64,000 bases of DNA from Bifidobacterium pluvialisilvae (lineage in GTDB: Bacteria; Actinomycetota; Actinomycetes; Actinomycetales; Bifidobacteriaceae): the NCBI RefSeq assembly GCF_019331695.1, contig NZ_JAHBBI010000010.1, positions 1 through 64,000 of the forward strand, given 5' to 3'. The notes beneath the pieces are model-generated. The model searched no databases. It saw nothing but the letters and a program-made list of their open reading frames with translations, and was not told the origin of the DNA. Numbering within the stretch: position 1 is the stretch's first letter; each line of letters begins with the position of its first letter. Below, piece after piece: positions 17,338 to 26,671 of this stretch. The translations under genes were made by a program, and so were the position numbers.

Positions 17338-18975
17338 ATGGTTCTTCATCTCACCGATGACTTCAAGGCCAACGCCGCCGACTGGGAGGCCGCCGGCATC
17401 AAGCTCCCGCAGTACGATCCCGCTGAGGTCGCCGCATACACCGCCGACCACCCCTACTGGGTGCACTTCGGCGCCGGCAACCTGTTCCGTGAGGTCCACG
17501 CCCTCATCGCCCAGGACCTGCTCAACCAGGGCCTGACCAAGTCCGGCATCATCGTCGCCGAGACGTTCGACGCCGACATCATCGAGGATTCCTTCAAGCC
17601 GTTCGACAACCGCGGCCTGTCCGTCATCCTCAAGTCCGACGGCTCCATCGACACCGAGCTCGTCGCCTCCGTGGCCGCCTCCTACGGCGTCAAGAAGCAC
17701 GACGAGGTGTGGGACGGCCTGGTCAAGGTCTTCACCAACCCGGAGCTGCAGTTCGTCACCGTCACCATCACCGAGAAGGGCTACGCCATCAAGAACAACG
17801 ACGGCGAGCTTCTCCCGTGGATCAAGCCGGAGGTCGAGAACGGCCCCGACACCGCCGTCTCCGCCATGGGCGCCATCACCGCGCTGCTGTTCGAGCGCTT
17901 CAAGGCCGGCGCCAAGCCGATCGCCATGGTCAGCACCGACAACTTCTCGCAGAACGGCGACCGCTTCCGTTCCGTCATCGTCGAGTTCGCCGAGCTGTGG
18001 GCCAAGAAGGGCTTCGTCTCCGAGGACTTCGTCCGCTACGTCGACGATCCGGAGCAGGTCTCCTTCCCGCTGAGCATGATCGACCGCATCACCCCGAACC
18101 CGGCCGAGTCCGTCTCCAAGCTGCTCGCCGAGAAGGGCTTCGGCGACAACAAGATCTTCCACACCGCCAAGGGCACCAACGTGGCCCCGTTCGCCAACTC
18201 CGAGGAGACCTGGTACCTCGTCATCGAGGACTCCTTCCCGAACGGCCGTCCGGCCCTCGAGAAGGCCGGCGTCTTCCTGGGCGACCGCGACACCGTCAAC
18301 GACTCCGATGAGATGAAGGTCACCACCTGCCTCAACCCGGTGCACACCGCCCTGGCCGTCACCGGTCGTCTCATGAGCTACGACTCCATGAGCGAGACCA
18401 TCGCCGACCCGACCCTCAAGGCCCTGGCCGAGCGTCTCTCCTACAAGGAGGGCCTGCCGGTCGTCACCGACCCGGGCATCTTCTCCCCGAAGGAGTTCGC
18501 CGAGAAGGTCATCGACGTTCGCGTCCCGAACCCGAGCCTGCCCGACTCCCCGGTCCGCATCTCCACCGACACCTCCCAGAAGGTGCCGATCCGCTTCGGC
18601 GTGACCATCAAGAAGTACGTCGAGTCCCCGGACCACGATGTCAACGAGCTGGTCGCCATCCCGCTGGCCATCGCCGCATGGCTGCGCCTGCTGCTCGGCA
18701 AGGACGGCAAGGCCACCGACGACAACGGCAACGAGATCACCCTGAGCCCCGATCCGCGCATCCCCGAGCTGCAGGCCGACCTCGCCCCGCTCACGCTGGG
18801 CGGCGACCTGTCCAAGGCCGACGAGGTGCTCAAGCCGATCCTCGCCGACACCACCCTGTGGAACGTGGACCTCACGCAGACCCCGCTCGCCGAGAAGATC
18901 GTGGGCTACTTCAAGGAGTTCGCGGCCGGCACCGGCACCCTGCACCCCGTCATCGACAAGGAGCTCGGCCTCTGA
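17338..18975 (+). CDS. uxuB: Fructuronate reductase (mannitol dehydrogenase family)
   Basis: It reduces D-fructuronate to D-mannonate with NADH, the second step of glucuronate breakdown. The 545-residue protein is a polyol-specific long-chain dehydrogenase: a nucleotide-binding N-terminus (VHFGAGNLFRE), ITEKGYAI, and the catalytic Lys region KVTTCLNPVHTALAVTGRL. It is about 60 residues longer than E. coli UxuB, as in the long actinobacterial and Bacteroides-type variants I recall. I chose the ATG at 17338 because AGGAAGGAACG lies upstream. A role in tagaturonate reduction (UxaB) cannot be excluded, but the neighbouring uxuA favours fructuronate. Confidence 0.88.
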   Translation: MVLHLTDDFKANAADWEAAGIKLPQYDPAEVAAYTADHPYWVHFGAGNLFREVHALIAQDLLNQGLTKSGIIVAETFDADIIEDSFKPFDNRGLSVILKSDGSIDTELVASVAASYGVKKHDEVWDGLVKVFTNPELQFVTVTITEKGYAIKNNDGELLPWIKPEVENGPDTAVSAMGAITALLFERFKAGAKPIAMVSTDNFSQNGDRFRSVIVEFAELWAKKGFVSEDFVRYVDDPEQVSFPLSMIDRITPNPAESVSKLLAEKGFGDNKIFHTAKGTNVAPFANSEETWYLVIEDSFPNGRPALEKAGVFLGDRDTVNDSDEMKVTTCLNPVHTALAVTGRLMSYDSMSETIADPTLKALAERLSYKEGLPVVTDPGIFSPKEFAEKVIDVRVPNPSLPDSPVRISTDTSQKVPIRFGVTIKKYVESPDHDVNELVAIPLAIAAWLRLLLGKDGKATDDNGNEITLSPDPRIPELQADLAPLTLGGDLSKADEVLKPILADTTLWNVDLTQTPLAEKIVGYFKEFAAGTGTLHPVIDKELGL

Positions 18976-18994
18976 GCCAGGCCTCCCAAGGTCA

Positions 18995-19025
18995 ACGGCT
19001 CCCCGCATGATTGAAGGGGAGCCGT
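18995..19025 (+). terminator. Hairpin between uxuB and uxuA
   Basis: ACGGCTCCCC (18995-19004) pairs perfectly with GGGGAGCCGT (19016-19025). The stem sequence resembles the hairpin after DAHP synthase 1. Confidence 0.6.
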
Positions 19026-19158
19026 CGGCCCCACGAGCGGCGCATGGTCGCGCCGCCCGCCGCAATCCGTGACAATTCACGACAATCCGCACCGTAACAG
19101 CACCGTTGCGGTGTAAACCGAAAACTGTATAACCACCGAAAGCAAAGGATCAACCGCT

Positions 19159-20289
19159 ATGAAGATGGGTTTCCGTTGGTACGGCGAGGGTAACGACACC
19201 ATTTCGCTGGACGACATCCGCCAGATCCCGGGCGTCGAGACGATCGTCTGGTCGCTGCACCACAAGCAGGCCGGCGAGCTGTGGGAGCCGGAGGAGATCG
19301 AGGCCGAGATGAAGAAGATCACCGGCCTTTCCGACTACGACCGCAAGCACGGCATCACCAAGACGTTCAACGCCGACGTCGTCGAGTCCGTGAACGTGCA
19401 CGAGTCCATCAAGACCGGCAAGACCATGCTGGGCATGAGCCGCGACGAGGCGCTCGACAACTACATCAAGACCATCGAGAACCTCGGCAAGGCCGGCGTG
19501 AAGGTCGTCACCTACAACTTCATGCCCGTGTTCGACTGGCTGCGCACCGACATGTTCCACCCGTGCCCGGACGGCTCCACTGCCCTGTACTACGACGCCC
19601 ACAAGGTCGCCGAGCTCACCGACCCGCAGAAGCTGATCGACGAGACGCTCGAGGGCGCCAACGGCCTGACCATGCCGGGCTGGGAGCCGGAGCGTCTGGC
19701 CCACCTGCCCGAGTTCATCGAGGCCTACAAGGGCATCGATCACGACAAGTACTACGAGAACTACAAGGTGTTCCTCGACGCCGTCATCCCGACCTGCGAG
19801 AAGTACGACGTCAAGCTGGCCGTGCACCCCGACGACCCGGCCTTCGACCTGTTCGGCTGGCCGCGCGTGGTCTCCTCCAAGGAGGGCATCCAGCGCGTGC
19901 TCGACCTCAACCCGAGCCCGTACAACGGCCTGTGCCTGTGCCTCGGCTCCTTCTCGTCGCGCCGCGGCAACGACCCTGTCGACGCCGTCAAGACGTTCAT
20001 GGACCGCATCCACTTCTCGCACGTGCGCAACATCAAGTTCCTCGACGAGGCGGGCAGCTTCTCCGAGGTCGGCCACCGCGCGTCCGAGGGCGACGTGGAC
20101 ACCATCGGCATCATGAAGGCGTACGCCGAGGCCGACTACCAGGGCTACATCCGTCCGGACCACGGCCGTCACCTGTGGAACGAGAACACGCCGGAGCACA
20201 AGCCGCGTCCGGGCTACGGCCTGTACGACCGCGCCCTGGGCATCCAGTACCTGCTGGGCGTGTGGGACACCGTCAAGTACAACAAGTAA
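19159..20289 (+). CDS. uxuA: Mannonate dehydratase
   Basis: It dehydrates D-mannonate to 2-keto-3-deoxygluconate (KDG), which the kinase at 31104 can take up. The 376 residues match the UxuA family (about 390). Recognisable segments are GFRWYGEGNDTISLDDIRQI, VWSLHHKQAGELW, the metal-binding LCLGSFSSRRGND and VRNIKF regions, and the C-terminal RPDHGRHLW. AAAGGATCAACC precedes the ATG. It is the third gene of the uxa/uxu series and is followed by a strong terminator. Confidence 0.95.
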   Translation: MKMGFRWYGEGNDTISLDDIRQIPGVETIVWSLHHKQAGELWEPEEIEAEMKKITGLSDYDRKHGITKTFNADVVESVNVHESIKTGKTMLGMSRDEALDNYIKTIENLGKAGVKVVTYNFMPVFDWLRTDMFHPCPDGSTALYYDAHKVAELTDPQKLIDETLEGANGLTMPGWEPERLAHLPEFIEAYKGIDHDKYYENYKVFLDAVIPTCEKYDVKLAVHPDDPAFDLFGWPRVVSSKEGIQRVLDLNPSPYNGLCLCLGSFSSRRGNDPVDAVKTFMDRIHFSHVRNIKFLDEAGSFSEVGHRASEGDVDTIGIMKAYAEADYQGYIRPDHGRHLWNENTPEHKPRPGYGLYDRALGIQYLLGVWDTVKYNK

Positions 20290-20348
20290 CGCACTGACTT
20301 CCTCGCTTCGGTGGCAGCCGGAACGAGGGATACCTTCCTATCGATGAA

Positions 20349-20392
20349 GGCCTGCGCGAATCGGTCGAACGACCGGACGCGCAGGCCTTTTT
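20349..20392 (+). terminator. Intrinsic terminator of uxuA
   Basis: GGCCTGCGCG (20349-20358) pairs with 20378-20387 and is followed by TTTTT. An inner CGGTCG/CGACCG stem caps the loop. Confidence 0.88.
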
Positions 20393-20494
20393 CATATGTG
20401 CAGGTTCATCCTCGCAGAACCCTCCGTCTGTGATTTCCCGGTGTCGGTCATAACGCGAATGCCTCAGCCCCGTCGCATTCCCGGGCGTTCGGCG

Positions 20495-21379
20495 CTACCC
20501 CTGCCGTTGCTCCGCCCTCTGCGCACGGCGGTAGGCGCTGGGCGTCATCCCGTAGGCGCGTTCGAACGCCGCGCACATGCTGCGCGAATCCGCGAATCCA
20601 CTCGAACGCACCACCTCGGCGATCGGCACGGTCGAGCGCGCTATCCGCCGCTCGGCGTCCTGCAGACGCAGCCGGGTGACGAACTGTTTGAATCCCATGC
20701 CCGTCGCCTCCTTGAACAGACGGCTGAAATGCTCGCGGCTGTAACCGAACCGCGCAGCCACGTCCTGCGCCGTCAGCGGCTCGGCATAATGGCTTTCGAT
20801 GAACCCGACGACCTGTATGAACACATGGCGGCCGTTGCGTACGAGTTCCGGCCGTCTCACGCCGACGACGAATTTCGAATACACGAGGTACAGGATCTCG
20901 TAGAGGATCGCGTTCAGCTGCAGCGTCTTCAGCGTTCCCGGCCGCTCATGCCATTGCGCGGCCTTGATGACGAGGTCGGTGAGGCGCTGCCGGTCGTCGT
21001 CGGTAGCGGTGGGGCTCATGAAGTCGACGAGGTTGCGGTCGGCGTACGGATACGATTTCTCGACGATGTCGTTGTTGAACGTGATGGAGACTCCGCTGTA
21101 ATAGCCGACGTCGGTGAGCTTGGCCTCGTGGATCGCATACGGGCTGATGAGCGTGGTATGCCCCGGGGCGGTCTCGATGATCGACGAGTCGATGGTCCAT
21201 GTGGCTGTACCGGCGAAGCAATGGGAGAGCTCCAATCCCCGATGCCAGTGGGGGCGCACCGATTCCCCTCTGACGTTGTGCATCAGGATCAGGGCGGGGG
21301 AGTCCTCCGGATAGATGTTCTCCTCGAGATAATCGTCGGTGATCACCCGGTTGTACGGATAGTCGTGGTCGTCGGTCAT
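20495..21379 (-). CDS. AraC-family transcriptional regulator
   Basis: The 294-residue regulator has an N-terminal cupin-like sensor (RPHWHRGLELSHCF, near residues 35-48) and a C-terminal double helix-turn-helix (TAQDVAARFGYSREHFSRLF, then IAEVVRSSGFADSRSMCAAF). It is divergent from the MFS permease, and the gap holds several ATCACA half-sites, so it probably activates that permease and the esterase behind it. I chose the ATG at 21379; an in-frame extension upstream is low in similarity to the family and begins inside the control region. Confidence 0.85.
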   Translation of the reverse strand: MTDDHDYPYNRVITDDYLEENIYPEDSPALILMHNVRGESVRPHWHRGLELSHCFAGTATWTIDSSIIETAPGHTTLISPYAIHEAKLTDVGYYSGVSITFNNDIVEKSYPYADRNLVDFMSPTATDDDRQRLTDLVIKAAQWHERPGTLKTLQLNAILYEILYLVYSKFVVGVRRPELVRNGRHVFIQVVGFIESHYAEPLTAQDVAARFGYSREHFSRLFKEATGMGFKQFVTRLRLQDAERRIARSTVPIAEVVRSSGFADSRSMCAAFERAYGMTPSAYRRAQRAEQRQG

Positions 21380-21682
21380 GGTCGGGCTCCCGTCGTCTCG
21401 TATGCCTTCACCGTTTCCGTGCCGTCGTCGGCCTTCGTTGTCGGAATGCCGCCTTCGGCATGACATCGTCGGCATGATGTCTACGATTCGTGACGCGGAA
21501 AATGCATAATGTGATGTTATCTTCGTATTTCCGTAATAATACATCACAAAATCATATTTTCTGAATCACATAATGATTACCGGCGATGAAATCATGCCCC
21601 TACGATGATGAACATCACATGGCTGCGAAGGGTCGCGGCCATGGAGGAAATGACAAGGTGGTCATCAACGAAGGAGAGGGCA
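21380..21682. promoter_or_regulatory. AraC / MFS divergent region with repeated ATCACA half-sites
   Basis: This 303-base gap is unusually A/T-rich for the window. TGTGATGT (21510-21517) is the inverse of ACATCACA at 21541-21548. Further half-sites are GAATCACA at 21563-21570 and ACATCACA at 21612-21619. Such spaced half-sites are typical of AraC-type binding. Confidence 0.5.
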
Positions 21683-23128
21683 ATGACGTCACAGACCAGT
21701 TCCCGGCATGACGATCTCGAGGAAATCGTCGATCCGGTCATCAAACGCAGAATCATCATCGTATGCGCGGCCGCCGCGATCGGCGGCGTGCTGTTCGGCT
21801 TCGACACCGCCGTGATCAACGGCGCCGTGGACTCGATTGCCGGCACCGCGACCGGCTTCGGCCTCAACAGCTTCATGAGCGGCATCTCCGTCTCGTGCGC
21901 GCTGCTCGGCTGCGTGCTCGGCGCCTGGTTCGCCGGCAAGCTGGCCGACAAGTACGGCCGCATCCACTCCATGCTGTTCGCCGCCATCCTGTTCATCGCC
22001 AGCTCCCTGGGCTCCGCGCTCGCACCCGAGATCTGGTCGTTCATCGTGTTCCGCTTCATCGGCGGCCTTGGCGTCGGCCTGGCCTCTGTGCTCGGCCCCG
22101 CCTACATCGCCGAGGTCTCGCCGACCAAGATGCGTGGCTTCCTCACCAGCTTCCAGCAGTTCGGCGTCGGCATCGGCATGCTGGCCTCCACCATCACCAA
22201 CAGCATGTTCGCCAAGGGCTCCGGCGGCGCCGACTCGCCGTTCTGGTTCGGTCTCGCCACCTGGCGCTGGATGCTGCTCATCATGATCGTGCCGTCGGTC
22301 GTCATGTTCGCCGTGTCGCTGCTGCTGCCCGAATCGCCGCGCTACCTCGTCATGAAGGGCCGCGACGAGGAGGCCGCCGCCACGCTCAAGCGCATCAACG
22401 GCGTGGTGAACCCCGAAGCCAAGATCGCCCAGATCCGCGCCACCGTCGGCAGCGAGAGCGGTGCGAAGCTGCGCGACCTGCGCGGTGGATTCCTCGGCCT
22501 GAAGAAGGTCGTGTGGATCGGCATCCTCGTGGCCCTGTTCCAGCAGTTCTGCGGCATCAACATCATCCTCTACTACGATTCGAGCATCTGGCGTTCCATG
22601 GGCTTCTCCGAGCAGGTCGCGCTTGACATCTCGCTGTACCGCACGCTCGCCGCATGGATCCCGATGATCGCGTCCATGATCCTGCTCGACCGCATCGGCC
22701 GCAAGAAGCTGCTCGCCGCCGGTTCCATCGCCATGACCGTGTTCCTGCTCATCGCCACCGTCGGCTTCTACCACGCCTCCATGCAGGACGGCAACTTCGT
22801 GCTCCCCGGCATCTGGGCCCCGATCGCCATCTTCGGCATGTACGCGTTCTTCCTGTCGTTCAACTTCAGCTGGGGCGCCGGCATGTGGGTCGTCATCGGC
22901 GAGATCTTCCCGAACAACATCCGCGCCATCGGCGTGGCCGTGGCCACCGCGTTCAACTGGATCGGCAACTTCGTGGTCTCCACCACGTTCCCGCCGCTGC
23001 GCGACACCATCGGCGTCGGCAACGTGTACCTCGCCTACACCGTGTTCGCGCTGCTGAGCTACCTGTTCGTCAAGAAGGTGCTGCCCGAGACCAACGGCGT
23101 GGCCCTCGAGGACATGAAGGCCGAGTGA
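21683..23128 (+). CDS. Sugar porter (MFS) family permease
   Basis: This is a 481-residue inner-membrane symporter with 12 predicted helices. Sugar-porter signatures are GGVLFGFDTAVINGA in helix 1, DKYGR after helix 2, PESPRYL at the end of helix 6, QQFCGIN in helix 7, RIGRKKLL and the terminal PETNG. The substrate cannot be read from sequence; a monosaccharide or small glycoside is likely. I chose the ATG at 21683 because AAGGAGAGG lies 4-12 bases upstream. The esterase-like gene follows after 94 bases and the AraC regulator is divergent, so these three form a functional unit. Confidence 0.9.
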   Translation: MTSQTSSRHDDLEEIVDPVIKRRIIIVCAAAAIGGVLFGFDTAVINGAVDSIAGTATGFGLNSFMSGISVSCALLGCVLGAWFAGKLADKYGRIHSMLFAAILFIASSLGSALAPEIWSFIVFRFIGGLGVGLASVLGPAYIAEVSPTKMRGFLTSFQQFGVGIGMLASTITNSMFAKGSGGADSPFWFGLATWRWMLLIMIVPSVVMFAVSLLLPESPRYLVMKGRDEEAAATLKRINGVVNPEAKIAQIRATVGSESGAKLRDLRGGFLGLKKVVWIGILVALFQQFCGINIILYYDSSIWRSMGFSEQVALDISLYRTLAAWIPMIASMILLDRIGRKKLLAAGSIAMTVFLLIATVGFYHASMQDGNFVLPGIWAPIAIFGMYAFFLSFNFSWGAGMWVVIGEIFPNNIRAIGVAVATAFNWIGNFVVSTTFPPLRDTIGVGNVYLAYTVFALLSYLFVKKVLPETNGVALEDMKAE

Positions 23129-23222
23129 CCGAATCCATTCGCCTGTGCGCCGGCCGCGCCGACATCGGCAGGCCGGCGCATTGCGTAACGCATGACAACG
23201 ATGCATGAAGATTAAGGAGACC

Positions 23223-24260
23223 ATGATGAGCAACCGATACGCCACGGCCGAAGGAGTGCCGTACACCGACTGGACCGAGATCGACGGCGACCTCGGCGAC
23301 TGCCCCGAACCGCTGCGTTCGGCGATCCTCAAGTCCCGCGTGGACTTCGCCGACGGCGACGCCTCCCGCGTGCCGTTCTGGCACACGCCCGACGACGTGG
23401 ACGTCATCGCCGACCTGCCGTACGCCGACGACGCCGACGAGGTGCGCGGCCACCGGCTCGACCTCTACCTGCCGCACGAGGCCGTCGTGCGAGGCGGCCA
23501 GACGATGCCCGTATACGTCGACATCCACGGCGGCGGATTCGTCTACGGCCACAAGGAGCTCAACCGCAACTTCTGCACGCACCTGGCCTCGCGCGGATTC
23601 GCCGTGTTCTCGGTGAACTACCGTCCCTCGCCGCAGACCGACTTTCTCGGCCAGCTGCGCGACGTCGCGCAGGCGCTCGCCTGGATTCGCGACCATCGCG
23701 CCGAATACCCGATCGCGCAGGACGGCGTCTGGCTCACCGGCGACTCCGCCGGCGGATGCCTCGCGTTCTTCACCGCCGCCGTCGAACGCTCGGCGTCGGT
23801 CGCCGCCGCTCTGGGCGTCGAGGCCAGCGGCATCGGCGTGAACGGCGCGGCGCTCGTCTCCGGCCTGTACAACCTGCTGCCGTACGTTCCGGCCGCCGGC
23901 GGTGCCGCCGCCACGGCCGCGGGGGAGGACGACCCCAAGACCATCCTCGACGCCATGTCGTCCACGTTCTTCGCGCCGCTGGCCGACGTCGACCGTTCGG
24001 CCGTCGACGTCGCCGAAATCGTGCGGTCGGTCGACCTGCCGCCGCTGTTCCTCAACACCAGCAGCGACGACTTCATCCAGTCGGAGACCCTGCATCTGGC
24101 CGCGCTGCTGTCGGAGGGCGACACCGACTTCGAACTGCACGACTGGAAGACCGCGCCCGCCGAAACCCTCGGCCACGTGTTCCCCGTGTGCATGAGCTGG
24201 CTTGAGGAAAGCGGCGTCGTCCTCGACCTCATCCGCGACTTCACCTACTCAAGGCTGTGA
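23223..24260 (+). CDS. Alpha/beta hydrolase of the hormone-sensitive lipase (HGGG) family
   Basis: A cytosolic esterase-type hydrolase of about 345 residues. Visible motifs are the oxyanion-hole HGGGFVYG, the nucleophile elbow GDSAGG, and a C-terminal His in ETLGHVF. The position behind a sugar permease suggests that it deacylates imported sugars (acetyl, methyl or feruloyl esters), but this is inference. AAGGAG precedes tandem ATGs at 23223 and 23226; the second is at the better distance. It ends in a terminator shared with the convergent operon. Confidence 0.85.
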   Translation: MMSNRYATAEGVPYTDWTEIDGDLGDCPEPLRSAILKSRVDFADGDASRVPFWHTPDDVDVIADLPYADDADEVRGHRLDLYLPHEAVVRGGQTMPVYVDIHGGGFVYGHKELNRNFCTHLASRGFAVFSVNYRPSPQTDFLGQLRDVAQALAWIRDHRAEYPIAQDGVWLTGDSAGGCLAFFTAAVERSASVAAALGVEASGIGVNGAALVSGLYNLLPYVPAAGGAAATAAGEDDPKTILDAMSSTFFAPLADVDRSAVDVAEIVRSVDLPPLFLNTSSDDFIQSETLHLAALLSEGDTDFELHDWKTAPAETLGHVFPVCMSWLEESGVVLDLIRDFTYSRL

Positions 24261-24282
24261 CGGTCATTCGTCCGGATGCGAA

Positions 24283-24318
24283 AAGCTCCGCCTTCCGATA
24301 TTCCGGAAGGCGGAGCTT
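24283..24318. terminator. Bidirectional terminator between convergent genes
   Basis: A 15-bp perfect stem (24283-24297 with 24304-24318) lies between the esterase stop and the stop of the minus-strand operon. Short T-runs flank it on both strands. Confidence 0.8.
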
Positions 24319-24342
24319 CGTTCTATTGCTTCACGTTGATGG

Positions 24343-24894
24343 TCACTCCACGTTGGCGTGGTTGGCGTTGGCCTGGGCGTCGGAGACGTTGTCGCGGCGG
24401 GAGAGCATGAGGCACAGGGCGTCGAGCGCGATGTGCACGCTCTGGTCGAACAGCGAGCTGAGCAGCTGGATGGAGCCGCCGGCCTCGCCCTTCACGCGGC
24501 CCGGCACGAGAATCACGGCGTCGGCCGCGTCGGCCAGGGGGGATTCCGGCTTCGACGTGACGGCGATCACCTTCACGCCCAGCTTCTTCGCGGCCTCGGC
24601 GTCCTCCACGGTCTTGCGCGTCTTGCCCGAGCCGGAGATGGCCAGCAGCACGTCGCCCTCATGCATCGACGGGCAGATGGTCTCTCCCATCATGTAGCTC
24701 GTGTAGCCGATGTGCATCATGCGCATCGCGAAGCTGCGCGCCTGGAATCCGGAACGGCCCTCGCCCGTGGCGTACACGCGGTCGTCGCGGCCGATAAGGT
24801 CGCGCGCGGCCTCGAGGTCGGCCTCGTCCATCTTGGCGATGACGCCGGAGATCTCATCGACGATCTGGTCGAGAATGCGGTTGTCGTTGGTCAT
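24343..24894 (-). CDS. SIS-domain sugar isomerase, 6-phospho-3-hexuloisomerase-like
   Basis: A 183-residue single SIS-domain protein, the size of 6-phospho-3-hexuloisomerase (HxlB/PHI), which converts 3-hexulose-6-phosphate to fructose-6-phosphate. Phosphosugar-binding signatures are YATGEGRSGFQARSFAMRM and LAISGSGKTRKTVEDAE. It is the last gene of the operon, 107 bases after the HPS-like gene, and the HPS-PHI pairing is what makes this assignment likely. Some related SIS proteins use other sugar phosphates. Confidence 0.82.
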   Translation of the reverse strand: MTNDNRILDQIVDEISGVIAKMDEADLEAARDLIGRDDRVYATGEGRSGFQARSFAMRMMHIGYTSYMMGETICPSMHEGDVLLAISGSGKTRKTVEDAEAAKKLGVKVIAVTSKPESPLADAADAVILVPGRVKGEAGGSIQLLSSLFDQSVHIALDALCLMLSRRDNVSDAQANANHANVE

Positions 24895-25001
24895 GATATC
24901 TGCTCTTTTCCTGATTTGTTCTGCCTTGGATTATTCGGATGGTTAGGAATTCGTGACCTATGGTCGTTGGCCGGCGAGCCGATGTCGTTGGCCGGCAGCG
25001 A

Positions 25002-25634
25002 CTACGCGCACAGCGCCCTGCATTCGGCGGCCGCCGCGGCGATGTCGTCGGCCTTGGTGATGGCCGACCCCATGATGGCGATCTCCACGCCCTCAGCGGC
25101 AAGGCCGGCAAGCTGGTCCTTCCTGATGCCGCCGGCGATGGCGATGCGTCCGATCTGAGGGTAGCGTGCCTTGAACGCCCGCACCTGGCCGACCGGATCG
25201 GCGGTCGCGCCCGAATCGACCGACGTGTGCAGGCAGTAGACGGCGTCGGGGAAGACCGAGATCCTCTCGATGCGGTCGTCGTCGCATTCGAGCAGGTCGA
25301 TCATCATCACGCCGTCGTGAGCGGCGGCCGACTCGTAGCAGACCTTCAGCGTGCCGAGCGACGACGAGCCCATGACGGTGAGGTACCTGAATCCGCAGTC
25401 GAATCCAAGATCGAACTCGTATTTGCCCTCATCGCAGGTCTTGATGTCGCCGAGCACGGCGGTCTCGGGCCGGACCTCGTGCGCGGCCCCGATGAGCGGG
25501 GCGAGAGCACGGACGCCGAACTCCTTGGTCAGCGACGTGCCGATCTCGATGACGTCGGCCGATGCGGCGACCTGGCGGATGATGGCTTCTGCGCGAGGGA
25601 TGTCCACGCGGTCGATGGCTACCTGCAGTTTCAC
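25002..25634 (-). CDS. 3-hexulose-6-phosphate synthase-like protein (OMP decarboxylase superfamily)
   Basis: This is a 210-residue beta-barrel enzyme. It carries the superfamily D-x-K-x-x-D signature in LGDIKTCDEG, the N-terminal LQVAIDRVDIP and a C-terminal AIAGGIRKDQL phosphate site. HPS joins or splits formaldehyde and ribulose-5-phosphate; its relative KGPDC decarboxylates 3-keto-L-gulonate-6-phosphate. The paired isomerase favours HPS, but the C-terminal HTSVDSGATADP differs from the HTGxDxQ of typical HPS, so the true substrate may be different. The start is GTG at 25634, overlapping the kinase stop as GTGA, with AAGGAAG upstream. The two genes are translationally coupled. Confidence 0.78.
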   Translation of the reverse strand: MKLQVAIDRVDIPRAEAIIRQVAASADVIEIGTSLTKEFGVRALAPLIGAAHEVRPETAVLGDIKTCDEGKYEFDLGFDCGFRYLTVMGSSSLGTLKVCYESAAAHDGVMMIDLLECDDDRIERISVFPDAVYCLHTSVDSGATADPVGQVRAFKARYPQIGRIAIAGGIRKDQLAGLAAEGVEIAIMGSAITKADDIAAAAAECRALCA

Positions 25635-26602
25635 AGCGATACTTCCTTTCGCGGGGTTTCGGCGATGAACCGTTCAAGCTCGGCGCGGGTGGGCAGGCCC
25701 TCGGAATCGGAGACGCTTGTCACCTGGATCGCGCCGACGGCGTTCGCTCGCTCCAGCAGATGCTCGGCGTCAAGGCCTTCGAGCAGGGCCGTGATCGCAC
25801 CGGAGGCGAAGCCGTCGCCGGCGCCGACCGTATCGACCACGTCGACCACGAAGCTCGGCACCACCGTCTCCACGCGCTCGCCGTCCTCGTTGCGCTCGAA
25901 CAGCGCGGAGCCGGCGTCGCCCAGCTTGATGATGACCTTCTTCACACCCATGTCGAGATAGAAGTCGGCGATGTCGCGCGGGTCCTGTCGGCCGGAGAAC
26001 AGCTGGCCCTCGGAAAGGCCGGGCATGAACACGTCGGACTTGGCGGCGAGCTTGTTCGTGGCGTAGATCATCTCCTCCTCGCTGTGCCACAGCGTCGGAC
26101 GGGGGTTCGGGTCGAAGGTCACGAGCGCTCCGTGCGCGCGGGCCTCGTCGATGAGGCGAGATTCGGTCTCGTAGGTGTTCGGGGCGAGCGCGGCGAACAC
26201 GCCGGTGACGTGCAGCACCTTCACGCCGTCGAAGTCCACGTCGTCCACGATGTCGGGCGTGGTCCTGCTGGCGGCGCTTCCGGCACGGAAGTAGATGACC
26301 TTCGGGTCGCCGTCGGGCAGCACCACCTTGAGCTGCGAGCCGGTGGAGGCCTTCGTCGTGCGTCGGATGTTGCCGGTGTCGATGTCGATGGTGTTCATGT
26401 AGTCGACGATCATGTCGCCCTGCCAGTCCTCGCCCAGCGTGGTGACGTAGCTGACCGAGTGGCCCTGGCGGTTCGCGCCGATGGCCACGTTGAACTCGCA
26501 TCCCGCCATCTGCGTCGGCAGGTTACGGGCCTCCATGTAGGTCTGGTCGGAATCGGCGATGAGGTTCACCATGGGTTCGCCGATGGTCATGACTTCTGCC
26601 AT
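25631..26602 (-). CDS. PfkB-family sugar or sugar-acid kinase
   Basis: The 323-residue ribokinase-fold kinase has MTIGEPMVNLIADSD at the N-terminus, AGCEFNVAIGANRQG, FDPNPRPTLW and the anion-hole motif DTVGAGDGFASG. It resembles 2-keto-3-deoxygluconate kinases, as does the second PfkB gene at 31104, yet it belongs to a different operon. It probably phosphorylates the sugar or sugar acid imported by the permease, giving the phosphorylated substrate for the HPS-like enzyme. It overlaps the next gene by 4 bases. Confidence 0.85.
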   Translation of the reverse strand: MAEVMTIGEPMVNLIADSDQTYMEARNLPTQMAGCEFNVAIGANRQGHSVSYVTTLGEDWQGDMIVDYMNTIDIDTGNIRRTTKASTGSQLKVVLPDGDPKVIYFRAGSAASRTTPDIVDDVDFDGVKVLHVTGVFAALAPNTYETESRLIDEARAHGALVTFDPNPRPTLWHSEEEMIYATNKLAAKSDVFMPGLSEGQLFSGRQDPRDIADFYLDMGVKKVIIKLGDAGSALFERNEDGERVETVVPSFVVDVVDTVGAGDGFASGAITALLEGLDAEHLLERANAVGAIQVTSVSDSEGLPTRAELERFIAETPRKEVSL

Positions 26603-26671
26603 TGTGGTTTCCTTACGTTTCTTCGTTCGTTATATGCGATGTCGTGCGATGTCGGCTTGTATGGCCGCCGG

